From Bacteriovoracaceae bacterium UBA6261 (lineage in GTDB: Bacteria > Bdellovibrionota > Bacteriovoracia > Bacteriovoracales > Bacteriovoracaceae): 20,648 nt of DNA. The stretch is from NCBI GenBank assembly GCA_002440825.1, contig DJVH01000076.1, forward strand, positions 1 to 20,648. The letters are read 5' to 3'. The position numbers and the translations under genes are program-made. This document shows, piece after piece, positions 7,966 through 15,721 of the stretch. Each line of letters opens with the position of its first letter. The stretch's first letter is position 1. A model generated the notes under the pieces. That model did not search any database. It saw only the letters and a program-made list of their open reading frames with translations, and had not been told where the DNA came from.

Positions 7966-8568
7966 TTAAAATTCGATCTGAATCGATTCTTTATTTTCTC
8001 TTCGCATTTTTTCGTTGAACTGATCGCGAGCAGAAATATACTTTTTAAATTTTTCTTCGCCGATGATTTTCAGAAGATCACCCAGGTATCTTTTGGTGAT
8101 GTCTTTTTCTCGGATGCTCTGGTCTTCTGAAATATTATAGGAAAATTTATCGCCGAACTTCTGACGAAGATAATCGTGATACTCTTTGTAGGCCATGAGC
8201 TTTTCTTTTTCACTCTGCTCGCGCATCTGCACATACATCGGATAATCTTTTTCACCAATGATGGTCTTTGCTTCGTTCAGCCAGTTTTTTTCCTGCCGAT
8301 CGAATTCTAAAAAACGGTCATCCTGAGAATCGGGCTTTTCATAGACGCGAACCTTTTGGGGGCCAAACCCTTTCTGCTCAGGCTTTCCCGGCTCTATGGT
8401 TTTTGTCTGCTCCACTTTCAATGTCGCCGGAACATTGTTTGCCGGCGCCACGGCCGTGTCACTATCGATCACAACTTCACTTTGCTCCACCGGTGCATGG
8501 GTCGCCCGGTAAATAAACCAGGAAACAAGAATGATGAAGACCAGAATGAGCGGAAGTTTTTTGTTCAC
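7966..8568 (-). CDS. Single-helix membrane protein, function unknown
   Basis: I do not recognise this 200-aa protein. Residues 5-20 form one hydrophobic helix (LPLILVFIILVSWFIY) followed by a linker rich in Pro, Ala and Val (to about residue 70). A highly charged, mainly helical C-terminal domain follows (about 80-200), with Lys/Glu/Arg-rich stretches such as MREQSEKEKLMAYKEYHDYL. The topology is either a membrane anchor with a periplasmic domain or an uncleaved signal. The start is GTG, with AAGGA 5 bases upstream; that ribosome site overlaps the yajQ stop codon. With yajQ and the Nudix gene it forms a three-gene unit with gaps of 9 and 14 bases, so co-expression is very likely. Confidence 0.8.
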   Translation of the reverse strand: MNKKLPLILVFIILVSWFIYRATHAPVEQSEVVIDSDTAVAPANNVPATLKVEQTKTIEPGKPEQKGFGPQKVRVYEKPDSQDDRFLEFDRQEKNWLNEAKTIIGEKDYPMYVQMREQSEKEKLMAYKEYHDYLRQKFGDKFSYNISEDQSIREKDITKRYLGDLLKIIGEEKFKKYISARDQFNEKMRRENKESIQIEF

Positions 8569-8577
8569 AAAAGTCCT

Positions 8578-9072
8578 TTAGTCGCGTTTCATGTTTTCCA
8601 TTTGCAGTTCAATATCCACATCTTTATTCGTGCGAAGCATGTGAAAAGCTTCCTGAAGATCGTCGATTTTTTTGCCGGTAATGCGGATTTTATCGTCGAG
8701 TATAGACGACTGAACCTTAAGTCCGGAATCTTTTATAATTTTGTTAATGGTTTTGGCCTTTTCTTTATCAATACCATTTTTGATATTGATGATTTGCTTG
8801 AGCATCCGGTTGCCCGACGGCTCGATTTTCTGAGGATCGATGCAGCGCTGGCCGATATTTCTTTTCACCATCTGATTGCGGAAGATATCCAGAGCGGCCT
8901 TGATTTTGTATTCATCCGGAGCGCGAAGCTCAATGGCCTTGTCTTCTTTGAGCTCAAATCCGACATCTGCCCCTTTGAAATCGTAGCGTGAGCCGACCTC
9001 TTTTTGGGCCATTTGCAGGGCGTTTTTCATTTCCATCATGTCTGTTTTTGAAACTAAATCAAAAGAAGGCAT
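8578..9072 (-). CDS. yajQ: YajQ family nucleotide-binding protein (UPF0234)
   Basis: The whole 164-aa chain matches the YajQ family from MPSFDLVSKTDMMEMKNAL through SRYDFKGADVGFEL, the KRNIGQRCIDPQKIEPSGN centre and the late KVQSSILDDKIRITGKKIDDLQ. Family members have two ferredoxin-like halves and bind RNA or nucleotides; in Xanthomonas a member is a c-di-GMP effector. No catalytic activity is expected. AAGGA lies about 8 bases before the ATG. It is the first gene of the minus-strand unit leading to the one-helix membrane protein and the Nudix hydrolase, and it diverges from the exonuclease gene over a 65-base gap that must hold both promoters. Confidence 0.95.
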   Translation of the reverse strand: MPSFDLVSKTDMMEMKNALQMAQKEVGSRYDFKGADVGFELKEDKAIELRAPDEYKIKAALDIFRNQMVKRNIGQRCIDPQKIEPSGNRMLKQIINIKNGIDKEKAKTINKIIKDSGLKVQSSILDDKIRITGKKIDDLQEAFHMLRTNKDVDIELQMENMKRD

Positions 9073-9137
9073 AGCTTTTTCCTTTTTAACTTAAAATTCT
9101 TCACAAGAGATGGTACAAAGTCTTAAGTAAAAAAACA

Positions 9138-9707
9138 ATGAATGATAAAACAGACGCATCCAACAACTTTGTAAAGGCCCAGTTTCCCGGTGAAATCATC
9201 CTGATTAATCGCGACGAGGAAATCGCTCCCGCTCTTGAGAAGATCAAGGGAGAATCTCTGATAGGCTTTGACACTGAGACAAAACCCGCTTTTAAAAAAG
9301 GTGAATTTTACTCTGTGTCTCTTCTGCAGCTGGCTACCCCGGACTACGCTCTGCTTTTCCGTTTGCATACATTGAAAGATTTTTCGCTCCTGACCGGTTT
9401 TTTTGAAGATGAATCGATTACCAAAGTCGGGGTGGCCATCAGAGATGATATCAAAGGCCTTCAGAAACTATTCCCTTTCACGGCGAAAGGTTTTATCGAA
9501 CTGGCCGATATGGCCAAGGCGCGCGGACTTAAAAATTTCGGTTTAAAAGGCATGACGGAAGAAGTGCTGGACTTGACACTCTCCAAGCGGGCAAAACTCT
9601 CTAATTGGGAAGCCAGCAGTCTTAAAAATGATCAGAGATTGTATGCCGCGACCGATGCCTGGATCGGCCGCGAAATCTATGTGGCGCTCATTCACGCCAA
9701 ATCTTAA
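9138..9707 (+). CDS. 3'-5' exonuclease, DEDDy (RNase D / WRN-exonuclease-like)
   Basis: The 189-aa protein is a single exonuclease domain. The acidic metal ligands are visible in order: Asp45 and Glu47 (IGFDTET), Asp104 (VGVAIRDDIKGL), and Tyr169 with Asp173 (LYAATDAW), which makes it the DEDDy class. The C-terminal HRDC domains of true RNase D are absent, so it resembles the stand-alone WRN-type exonuclease domain found in many bacteria. The substrate, DNA or structured RNA, cannot be told from sequence. There is no good ribosome-binding site before the ATG. Its stop is 2 bases from the stop of the convergent cytochrome gene. Confidence 0.92.
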   Translation: MNDKTDASNNFVKAQFPGEIILINRDEEIAPALEKIKGESLIGFDTETKPAFKKGEFYSVSLLQLATPDYALLFRLHTLKDFSLLTGFFEDESITKVGVAIRDDIKGLQKLFPFTAKGFIELADMAKARGLKNFGLKGMTEEVLDLTLSKRAKLSNWEASSLKNDQRLYAATDAWIGREIYVALIHAKS

Positions 9708-9709
9708 AT

Positions 9710-11386
9710 CTAAAGCGTTTTCAAAAAATGAATCAAGTTTTTCTTATCTTCAGCCGTAAGAGCTTCTTCACCTTTGTCGTTTTGAAACATTTTGTAGTGA
9801 CCGGCATTTGAAAGACCTGGTTTTCCGGCCACGAAGATTGCTTCTTTATCTTCAAGCCATTTCTTCGGAATTTTTTGTCCAACCGGATACCCTACACAGT
9901 CCTGATCGAAATCCGTTTCTTTATTTTCGGCCGGCCCCTGAACAAAAGTTTTCGGGCGAAGTTCAGGTCTCGTCATAAGCGCACAAAGATTCGGGATCGA
10001 ATTGTTGTGAAAATACGGATAGCGGGACCACACACCGACCAGCGGTGGTGGAACGTAACCGTCCTGTGGTTCAACAGTTGTCTTCATATATTTTGAAACG
10101 GCCAGATTGTTTAAGGCATCGGCAAAGAACTTAATGCCTTCTCTTCTCTGCGGATCAGTGCCCACATCTTTGGTCGGAGTTTTGTCGTGATAAATGACTT
10201 TCGTTGTCGCCAACACATCTGTCGCCGCAGGATCATTCCAGGCTTTCTGGTATTCTCCGTGACATTTCTGACAGCGGTTCTGGAAAATTTTCTCGCCGGC
10301 CTTTGCGCGATTCAGATCAATGGATGTGGCAGGAAAAAAATCAGTGTAGCGGGGAGCTTCTGTCGCAAAAGCTGCGACTGTGACTTCATCAATCGTCTTT
10401 CTGTTTTGTCTCATCCAGTCTTCAAGTTCTTTTAAATCAGAACCTCTGCCCAATTCATTCCAGAGGAAATTGGTGAAGATCGGATTTCCGCTGGTGATTG
10501 AACCATCGGCCAGCCAGCGGGTTTTGTATTTTAAGTTCCACCACGGAAGCGGTTTGGAGTCCGCGATAAAAGTCTCCAGCTCATTGTGGCGTGGAAACCG
10601 CTCAAAGACCGGCGATTTGGTCGCATAATCATCTTCATTTCTGAGTGCCAGTGAAAGAGCGACTTGAGGAAGTGAAGTATCTAAACCGAGCACTTGGGGA
10701 TTGGTCGAGCCGACCGAAACCAGATTTTTTTTAGTTCGGTTGAACATCACGACTTCAGCTTCACTCGCTCCTGTGCCTGCTTTAAAAACAGCATTGGGAA
10801 TATAAGGGACAATTCCACGGGCCATATGAAAAAATTTGTTTGCGTGCGGACGCTTGTTGGTGAGTCCCATGACTGTCGTGCCGAAAAGACTGGCCGAGTG
10901 ACAGGTAAAGCAACTGAACGTTAATCCTTCAACACCGTTTTTATCTTTGATGAGTCCAGCGCCGACATAAAACTGATCGCGCTTGCCGTTGGGTAGAGGC
11001 ATTTTATAAATGCCTGTCGCTGAATCAGAATTAAACTTGTTCAGTCCAAGCCACTCATACATTTCCGTTTCAGATTTAAATCCGGTTCTCATCTTGCCCA
11101 TTTGGAGCACCATTTTTTTGAGCGGATTGTTGGAATCAGTATTGAAGAAATTGAGAAGTGGTTTGTATGGAATCAGTAAACCTGTGACAGTCACCGGATA
11201 ATTCATGGCGTGCTTGTAACCGGCCAGTTTCATCTCCTCAAGCTGAGCAGGAGTGAGATTAAAAATATTGGCACGGTTTGATCCAGGTTCAATGACTGCC
11301 TGATCAGACCAATCCGCTTGTAAGGGCGAATAATCCGCGTAAACATTCAATGAAACGAGACTGAGAACAAGGGCCTTTAAAAGCAT
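9710..11386 (-). CDS. Periplasmic di-haem cytochrome c, RoxA/MauG-like
   Basis: A short signal peptide (MLLKALVLSLVSLNVYA) precedes the mature chain. There are two covalent haem sites: C159-F-T-C162-H163 and C372-Q-K-C375-H376. The segment PPPLVGVWSRYPYFHNNSIP (about 446-465) matches the pattern PPL-x-G-(I/V)-W-x-x-x-P-Y-x-H-N-x-S-(I/V)-P seen in the di-haem peroxidase/MauG/RoxA superfamily. The C-terminus (LTAEDKKNLIHFLKTL) is the usual closing helix. At 558 aa it is longer than MauG and nearer to rubber-oxygenase-type (RoxA) proteins, though I cannot assign a substrate. A strong GGAGG lies 4 bases before the ATG, partly inside a potential hairpin. The gene follows gltX on the same strand after a 78-base gap. 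Confidence 0.88.
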   Translation of the reverse strand: MLLKALVLSLVSLNVYADYSPLQADWSDQAVIEPGSNRANIFNLTPAQLEEMKLAGYKHAMNYPVTVTGLLIPYKPLLNFFNTDSNNPLKKMVLQMGKMRTGFKSETEMYEWLGLNKFNSDSATGIYKMPLPNGKRDQFYVGAGLIKDKNGVEGLTFSCFTCHSASLFGTTVMGLTNKRPHANKFFHMARGIVPYIPNAVFKAGTGASEAEVVMFNRTKKNLVSVGSTNPQVLGLDTSLPQVALSLALRNEDDYATKSPVFERFPRHNELETFIADSKPLPWWNLKYKTRWLADGSITSGNPIFTNFLWNELGRGSDLKELEDWMRQNRKTIDEVTVAAFATEAPRYTDFFPATSIDLNRAKAGEKIFQNRCQKCHGEYQKAWNDPAATDVLATTKVIYHDKTPTKDVGTDPQRREGIKFFADALNNLAVSKYMKTTVEPQDGYVPPPLVGVWSRYPYFHNNSIPNLCALMTRPELRPKTFVQGPAENKETDFDQDCVGYPVGQKIPKKWLEDKEAIFVAGKPGLSNAGHYKMFQNDKGEEALTAEDKKNLIHFLKTL

Positions 11387-11392
11387 AATTCC

Positions 11393-11448
11393 TCCAACAA
11401 TCTTAAAAATCTAACCCCGGGGGTGGACTTGTTCAATTGATTGTTGGA
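11393..11448 (-). promoter_or_regulatory. 10-bp inverted repeat covering the cytochrome ribosome-binding site
   Basis: On the minus strand TCCAACAATC (complement of 11439-11448) can pair perfectly with GATTGTTGGA (complement of 11393-11402) across a 36-base loop that contains CCCCGGGG. The first three bases of the cytochrome gene's GGAGG ribosome site are the end of the right arm. Folding of the leader could therefore lower translation, or the repeat could be a protein-binding site. This is seen directly as complementarity; function is inference. Confidence 0.45.
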
Positions 11449-11464
11449 AGAAGTAAGAAGAAAC

Positions 11465-12898
11465 CTACTTTATACGTTTTTCTAAAACGTCGATCGGAGT
11501 CAAAGGAATAATGAACTTGAGCTCAGATCCATGCGCCTGATGAGTGAGGACTGCTCTCATTCCCATAAAAAGCTGCTTTCCTTTGATTTTCAGTTCGCCT
11601 TTGATGTGATCTGACCAGATTGTCACGTCATCAGCTGTGACGAATTTTTTTCCTTGAGTAATGGCGATTTCAATTTCACCACGCAGGTATTCTCTGATTT
11701 GCGGAGTTGTTTCCCACGCCATAGCTTCTTTGTACTCAGCGTCTTCAGAGACGGCCGTTGTAAAAAGAATTTCCAACAAAGGAGCAAGATCCTGGAAGAA
11801 GTTCATTTTGTCTTTGAAGACAGTCACCGCTCTCAGCTTCCATTCCTCGTCCATTTTATGAAACGGATGATCCATGGGAATAGTTTTTTCTGCATGGATG
11901 AGAATCTGATCTACCGGCATCAGGCGAAGGTGCTGGCCGTTGATGTAATTCAGTTTGTTCACATCGTAAATGGCAGACGCTTTTGTAAATCTGTTCAGAT
12001 TAAAAAGTGTGCCGAGTTCATGTGGATTGAACACATCTTTTTCTTCCGGATGCGACCATCCCAGAAGACAAAGGTAATTTAAAAGCGCAATCGGAAGATA
12101 ATTCATTTCCTGATACAGGCGAACTGAAGTCGCTCCATGGCGCTTGGAAAGTTTTTGTCTGTCTTCACCGATCAACAGTGAGACGTGTGAAAACTCAGGT
12201 GGTTTTACACTGAACGCTTCATACAGCATCAACTGACGAAGTGTATTGTTCAAATGTTCTTCAGCGCGGATGACGTGTGTGATTTTCATCGAAGCATCGT
12301 CAACGACAACTGCAAAGTTATAAACCGGAATGCCGTTTGCTCTCATGATAACGAAGTCACCGACCATTCCCTGTGGAAATGTCACATGCCCGCGAACGCC
12401 GTCCTGGAAATCGTACGCTTTATCCTGAACGTGGAAACGGATAACCGCTTGCTCACCGTTAGCAACTCTTTTTGCCGCTTCATCTTTGTTGATTTTTCTG
12501 CATGTCCCGTCGTACACCGGAGGAAGATTTAATTTTTCAGCAGCTTCTTTTTTCGCCGTCAGTTCTTCTTCTGTACAAAAGCAATGAAAGGCGTGACCTT
12601 TATCGATCAGCTTCTGTGCCCAGTCTTTGTAAATGTGAAGACGTTCAGACTGTCTGTAAGGGCCGTATTCGCCTCCGACATCCGGTCCTTCATCGTGAGT
12701 GATGCCAAGCCATTTCAAATCTTCAATCTGAGCTTCTTCAAATTTTCTGTCTGAACGTTCAAGGTCAGTGTCTTCAATGCGAAGAATATATTTTCCGCCC
12801 ATCGCTTTGGCGAAAAGCTGATTGTACATCGCTGTTCTCGCTCCACCGATGTGAAGATAACCTGTAGGACTTGGGGCAAAACGAACACGAACTGTCAT
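11465..12898 (-). CDS. gltX: Glutamyl-tRNA synthetase
   Basis: This class I aminoacyl-tRNA synthetase charges tRNA-Glu. The HIGH-type motif is in APSPTGYLHIGGART, the KMSKS loop is KLSKRHG, and the zinc-type motif C-x-C followed by YDGTC is present (HCFCTEEE and VYDGTC). I use the ATG at 12898 (477 aa): GGAG lies 7 bases upstream, and the chain then begins MTVRVRFAPSPTG as in the family. An in-frame TTG at 12925 would add nine residues of poor quality. It lies between the aldehyde dehydrogenase (65-base gap) and the cytochrome on the same strand. Whether the enzyme also charges tRNA-Gln cannot be judged here. Confidence 0.97.
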   Translation of the reverse strand: MTVRVRFAPSPTGYLHIGGARTAMYNQLFAKAMGGKYILRIEDTDLERSDRKFEEAQIEDLKWLGITHDEGPDVGGEYGPYRQSERLHIYKDWAQKLIDKGHAFHCFCTEEELTAKKEAAEKLNLPPVYDGTCRKINKDEAAKRVANGEQAVIRFHVQDKAYDFQDGVRGHVTFPQGMVGDFVIMRANGIPVYNFAVVVDDASMKITHVIRAEEHLNNTLRQLMLYEAFSVKPPEFSHVSLLIGEDRQKLSKRHGATSVRLYQEMNYLPIALLNYLCLLGWSHPEEKDVFNPHELGTLFNLNRFTKASAIYDVNKLNYINGQHLRLMPVDQILIHAEKTIPMDHPFHKMDEEWKLRAVTVFKDKMNFFQDLAPLLEILFTTAVSEDAEYKEAMAWETTPQIREYLRGEIEIAITQGKKFVTADDVTIWSDHIKGELKIKGKQLFMGMRAVLTHQAHGSELKFIIPLTPIDVLEKRIK

Positions 12899-12963
12899 TT
12901 GAGATCTCCTAAAAAGTGAGAGCAAAATTTATCACAAGAGCAGGGAAACGGCTAGCAAACTGT

Positions 12964-14406
12964 CTAATATACCAACAGTCTCGGCTCTGTCATTTCTTCT
13001 ATGGTGTAGCGCACACCTTCTCTGCCGAGTCCGGAATCTTTGACGCCGCCATAAGGCATAGAGTCCACGCGGAAGCCTGGAATGCCATTGACGATCAGCG
13101 CACCTACTTCAAGGTGCTCGTGAGCGTACTTCATTTGGGTGAGGTTATTGGTGAAAAGCCCGGCCTGTAACCCAAAACGGGATCTGTTGATAACCCGGAT
13201 CACTTCATCGAAAAACTGAACGCGCTCGATAACGGCCACAGGGCCGAAGACTTCTTCCGCAACAATTTTCATATCCTCAGTCGTATTGGTAATCAACGTC
13301 GGCGCAAGAACATTTTTGTCCTGATCGAGTACGTCACCGCCGATTAAAATCTGTGCGCCTTTTTCTCTGGCTTCATTGATCCAGCTGGTGATGCGCTCAA
13401 GATGAGTGCGGTCAATAATCGGCCCTACCGACACTCCTTCCGTTCCAGGATTTCCTGTCTGCAGTTCGCTGATGGTGAGTTTGAGTTTTTCAACGAAAGC
13501 ATCGAAGACTTCGTTGTCGACAAAAATGCGTTGAATGGAAATACAAACTTGTCCCGCATACAAGAAAGCTCCCATCGCAATGGCCTTGGCCGCATCGTCG
13601 AGATTACTGGTGCGATCGACAATGACAGAAGCATTCCCGCCAAGCTCGAGCACCACTTTTTTCTTGCCCGCTTTTTCTTTGAGCATCCATCCCACTTCTG
13701 CTGAACCGGTAAAGGAAAGCATTTTTATTCTTTCATCTTTCAACATGAGCTCTGCTTCTTCATTACGGCAAACCACGACGTTGAGAACTCCCGGTGGAAG
13801 TCCCACTCGCTTGCAAAGAGACGCAAGTGCCAGGGCCGTGAGCGGAGTGTACGGCGATGGTTTTAACAGAACGGTATTTCCCGCTGCAAGGGCCGGCCCC
13901 ACTTTGTGAAGAGCGAGATTGAGAGGAAAATTAAAAGGTGAAATCGCCAGAACAGGTCCAATGGGAAAACGTTTGGTGAACGCCGTTTTTCCTTTGCCCA
14001 GACCGTAATCCATCGGCACTGTTTCTCCAGTAAGGCGAATCGCTTCGTCTGCTGAAAACTGCAGCACAGACAAGCTTCGTTCAATTTCGGCGCGGGCGTA
14101 ATCGAGAGGCTTGCCCGCTTCACTCACAATGAGATTGATGAATTTTTCTTTTTCGTGCTGAAGCCCGTCCCTGATTTTTAAAAGAAACTCTCTTCTTTCC
14201 ATTGCAGACAAGCGCGACCAGCTTTGAAAGGCCTGTGCTGAATTGGAAATGGCAAACTGAACTTCACTCGGATCAGCGTAAGGAATAGTCGCAATAATAT
14301 TTTGCTCATATTTATTGGTGACCGAAAGAATATTGGTCGTCGAATGGCCGATCCATTCGTTATTGATAAAACTTTTTGCAGAAAGGATGTCGCGGTTTAG
14401 TTCCAT
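12964..14406 (-). CDS. NAD(P)-dependent aldehyde dehydrogenase
   Basis: The chain of 480 aa is a full-length member of the ALDH superfamily. The active-site elements are Asn159 (SPFNFP), Lys182 (LLKPS), the GS of SFTGSAEVGW in the cofactor fold, Glu254 (LELGGNA), nucleophile Cys288 (GQVCIS) and Glu385 (EEVFGPV). The final PYGGVKDSGLGREG loop is also typical. It oxidises an aldehyde to the acid; the substrate (semialdehyde, lactaldehyde or glyceraldehyde-3-phosphate type) cannot be fixed from sequence. AGGGA precedes the ATG by about 8 bases. The gene sits between the small Cys/His protein and gltX on the minus strand. Gaps of 52 and 65 bases allow, but do not prove, one transcript. Confidence 0.95.
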   Translation of the reverse strand: MELNRDILSAKSFINNEWIGHSTTNILSVTNKYEQNIIATIPYADPSEVQFAISNSAQAFQSWSRLSAMERREFLLKIRDGLQHEKEKFINLIVSEAGKPLDYARAEIERSLSVLQFSADEAIRLTGETVPMDYGLGKGKTAFTKRFPIGPVLAISPFNFPLNLALHKVGPALAAGNTVLLKPSPYTPLTALALASLCKRVGLPPGVLNVVVCRNEEAELMLKDERIKMLSFTGSAEVGWMLKEKAGKKKVVLELGGNASVIVDRTSNLDDAAKAIAMGAFLYAGQVCISIQRIFVDNEVFDAFVEKLKLTISELQTGNPGTEGVSVGPIIDRTHLERITSWINEAREKGAQILIGGDVLDQDKNVLAPTLITNTTEDMKIVAEEVFGPVAVIERVQFFDEVIRVINRSRFGLQAGLFTNNLTQMKYAHEHLEVGALIVNGIPGFRVDSMPYGGVKDSGLGREGVRYTIEEMTEPRLLVY

Positions 14407-14458
14407 AAATCGTTCCCTGATTTAATGATTTTACGAAACTAAATTTTAGCGAAAAAAT

Positions 14459-14710
14459 TTATAGACCAAAAGGAGAATCTGCTTCTGTCTGCGTTTTAGA
14501 GCGCGCCGCAAGTCCGCGGGCAAAATACATGTGTTCCTGCAAAAAACGTCTTTCTCCCATATGGAAAAGCTCAATGCTGTGAACATGACACAATTTGATC
14601 GGTGCCACCGCATTTTTAAAAACTTTGTAGAGATTACTTGTCGTCAGAACTCTCTTGGGACCGTTCTTAAATAGATAATCTTCGCCTTCAGCTTTGCACA
14701 CTTCACACAT
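14459..14710 (-). CDS. Small Cys/His-rich protein, possible zinc-binding
   Basis: This 83-aa protein is not one I recognise. It opens with C2-x2-C5 (MCEVCKAEGEDY), and the second half has C41-H42-x-H44 (IKLCHVHSIELFH), a spacing compatible with one structural zinc. The middle (GPKRVLTTSNLYKVFKN) looks like a short strand-helix unit. The composition and the paired Cys/His motifs argue that it is a real gene rather than a chance frame. AAGGA lies 13 bases before the ATG, which is distant. It is the first gene of the leftward block and has a TATAAT box about 44 bases upstream. Confidence 0.65.
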   Translation of the reverse strand: MCEVCKAEGEDYLFKNGPKRVLTTSNLYKVFKNAVAPIKLCHVHSIELFHMGERRFLQEHMYFARGLAARSKTQTEADSPFGL

Positions 14711-14753
14711 ATGATGCTTTCGTTCCTTCAGGATTCAAATTAAGTCTCGATAA

Positions 14754-14759
14754 ATTATA
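14754..14759 (-). promoter_or_regulatory. TATAAT -10 box for the leftward gene block
   Basis: The complement of 14754-14759 reads TATAAT, a perfect -10 hexamer about 44 bases before the ATG at 14710. It sits inside a CGATA...TATCG inverted repeat (14748-14752 and 14758-14762), which could be an operator. No convincing -35 lies at the right distance. Confidence 0.4.
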
Positions 14760-14811
14760 TCGGAAAACTGAGGGCAACCTTTACGCTGATGTTTACAATA
14801 ATTGACAAACT

Positions 14812-14843
14812 CCCCTGATATCGGGGGCATCCGCCCTTTTTTT
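14812..14843 (+). terminator. Terminator-like hairpin with a competing upstream stem (attenuator-like)
   Basis: GGGC (14825-14828) pairs with GCCC (14833-14836) around ATCC and is followed by seven Ts (14837-14843), the form of a rightward intrinsic terminator with a short stem that G-T pairs can extend by two. Just before it CCCC (14812-14815) is complementary to GGGG (14823-14826), which would use the same G residues. The two stems exclude one another, as in an attenuator. It lies about 180 bases before the PAP2 start and downstream of no plus-strand gene, so it would end a short leader or small RNA. Confidence 0.45.
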
Positions 14844-14853
14844 AAGTCAAAAG

Positions 14854-14916
14854 AGGCGCAAGCAGTTTTCAGGCCTTTTTCCCAAAGTGCCCACTTGCCC
14901 GGACATCTGCGCGCCT
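14854..14916 (+). other. Folded non-coding segment upstream of PAP2
   Basis: AGGCGC-AA-GCAG (14854-14865) is complementary to CTGC-GCGCCT (14907-14916), giving ten base pairs with a two-base bulge. Inside the 41-base loop there is a second small hairpin, AAGT-GCCC-ACTT. No credible coding frame covers it. Together with the preceding terminator-like element it accounts for about 105 bases of the 309-base gap between 14710 and 15020. It could be a structured leader, a small RNA or DNA-level symmetry. I do not recognise a known riboswitch. Confidence 0.35.
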
Positions 14917-14977
14917 AGCCTTCATTTTATTGAGGGCTTAGCTTACTTTTTCATAGAGAATTGCTTTCTTTTTAGCG

Positions 14978-14983
14978 TATACT
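14978..14983 (+). promoter_or_regulatory. Possible -10 box for the PAP2-transketolase unit
   Basis: TATACT at 14978-14983 matches the -10 consensus at five of six positions and would start a transcript near 14990, about 30 bases before the TTG start. No good -35 is seen 16-18 bases upstream. If correct, this start lies downstream of the folded element, which would then not belong to the same message. Confidence 0.35.
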
Positions 14984-15019
14984 TTCGCCATCAATTTAGC
15001 TCGTCACGGAGACATACGC

Positions 15020-15721
15020 TTGGGCAAAAAAACTTTAGGCCTATCCATTGCCTTGCTGATTCTCGTCCTGCTTTTCTTTGAATCCACCAACGCTGATCTT
15101 GTTGTTCAAAATTATTTTTATTCGCGCGCAGATCATTCCTGGCTTCTCAAAGATCCGACAGGCCTTTGGCGTCTGATTTTTTATAAAGGAATCAAGTTCC
15201 CGCTTTATATTCTGGGGATCGGAACTCTCGTGGGTTCTATCGTCACCTGGAAACATCATCACTGGAGACAAAGGCGAAAAGGACTTCTCATTATTACGCT
15301 GACTCTGATTATTTTGCCGACGACCATTGCGACGATCGGCAAATACTCAACGAACGTGCAATGCCCGTACGATTTAAAAGAATTCAACGGACAAATTCCC
15401 TACGTAAAATTGTTTGAAAAATATCCGGTGAATCCAAACTCTCCGGATGGGACCTGGCCCCGGGGAAAATGTTTTCCTGCCGGTCACGCCTCGGGCGGCT
15501 TTGCCCTTTTTGCTCTCGTGACGACAGTGAGAAGGAAGCGAAATAAATTTTTGCTGTTCATGTTCGCGATGATTTATGGATGGACCATGTCTGTTTATCA
15601 GATGATCCGCGGCGCTCACTTTCTCAGCCACCAACTGACAACCATGTTTCTCGCTTTAATTTTAGTTTCAACGTTAAACCTTCTGATCAAGGATTATGCC
15701 CATGAAAGCACTGAATCTTAA
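15020..15721 (+). CDS. PAP2-superfamily membrane phosphatase
   Basis: This is a 233-aa integral membrane protein with hydrophobic helices at about 6-20, 60-76, 88-107, 160-170, 176-192 and 205-222. The phosphatase motifs lie between them: Lys108 to Pro116 (GKYSTNVQCP, with Cys where most members have Arg), then C151-FPAGHAS with His156, then QMIRGAHFLSH with His200 and His204. The QxxRGAHFLSH form marks a known PAP2 subgroup. Substrates in the superfamily include lipid phosphates, undecaprenyl pyrophosphate and lipid A phosphate; I cannot choose among them. The start is TTG, with GGAG 8 bases before it. The end overlaps the transketolase start by 20 bases. Confidence 0.88.
   Translation: MGKKTLGLSIALLILVLLFFESTNADLVVQNYFYSRADHSWLLKDPTGLWRLIFYKGIKFPLYILGIGTLVGSIVTWKHHHWRQRRKGLLIITLTLIILPTTIATIGKYSTNVQCPYDLKEFNGQIPYVKLFEKYPVNPNSPDGTWPRGKCFPAGHASGGFALFALVTTVRRKRNKFLLFMFAMIYGWTMSVYQMIRGAHFLSHQLTTMFLALILVSTLNLLIKDYAHESTES

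Noticed and set aside
8356..8991. Plus-strand frame of 211 codons
   Set aside because: It is antisense to yajQ and the one-helix membrane protein, both better supported by family match or ribosome site and spacing.
14765..14812. Resemblance to the 3' half of a TPP riboswitch (CTGAG, ACCTTT, CTGAT, AATAAT) upstream of a thiamine-diphosphate enzyme
   Set aside because: The invariant 5' part (GGGGTGC type) and the core GAACCTGA and AATNCC segments are missing, so the match is only short common words.
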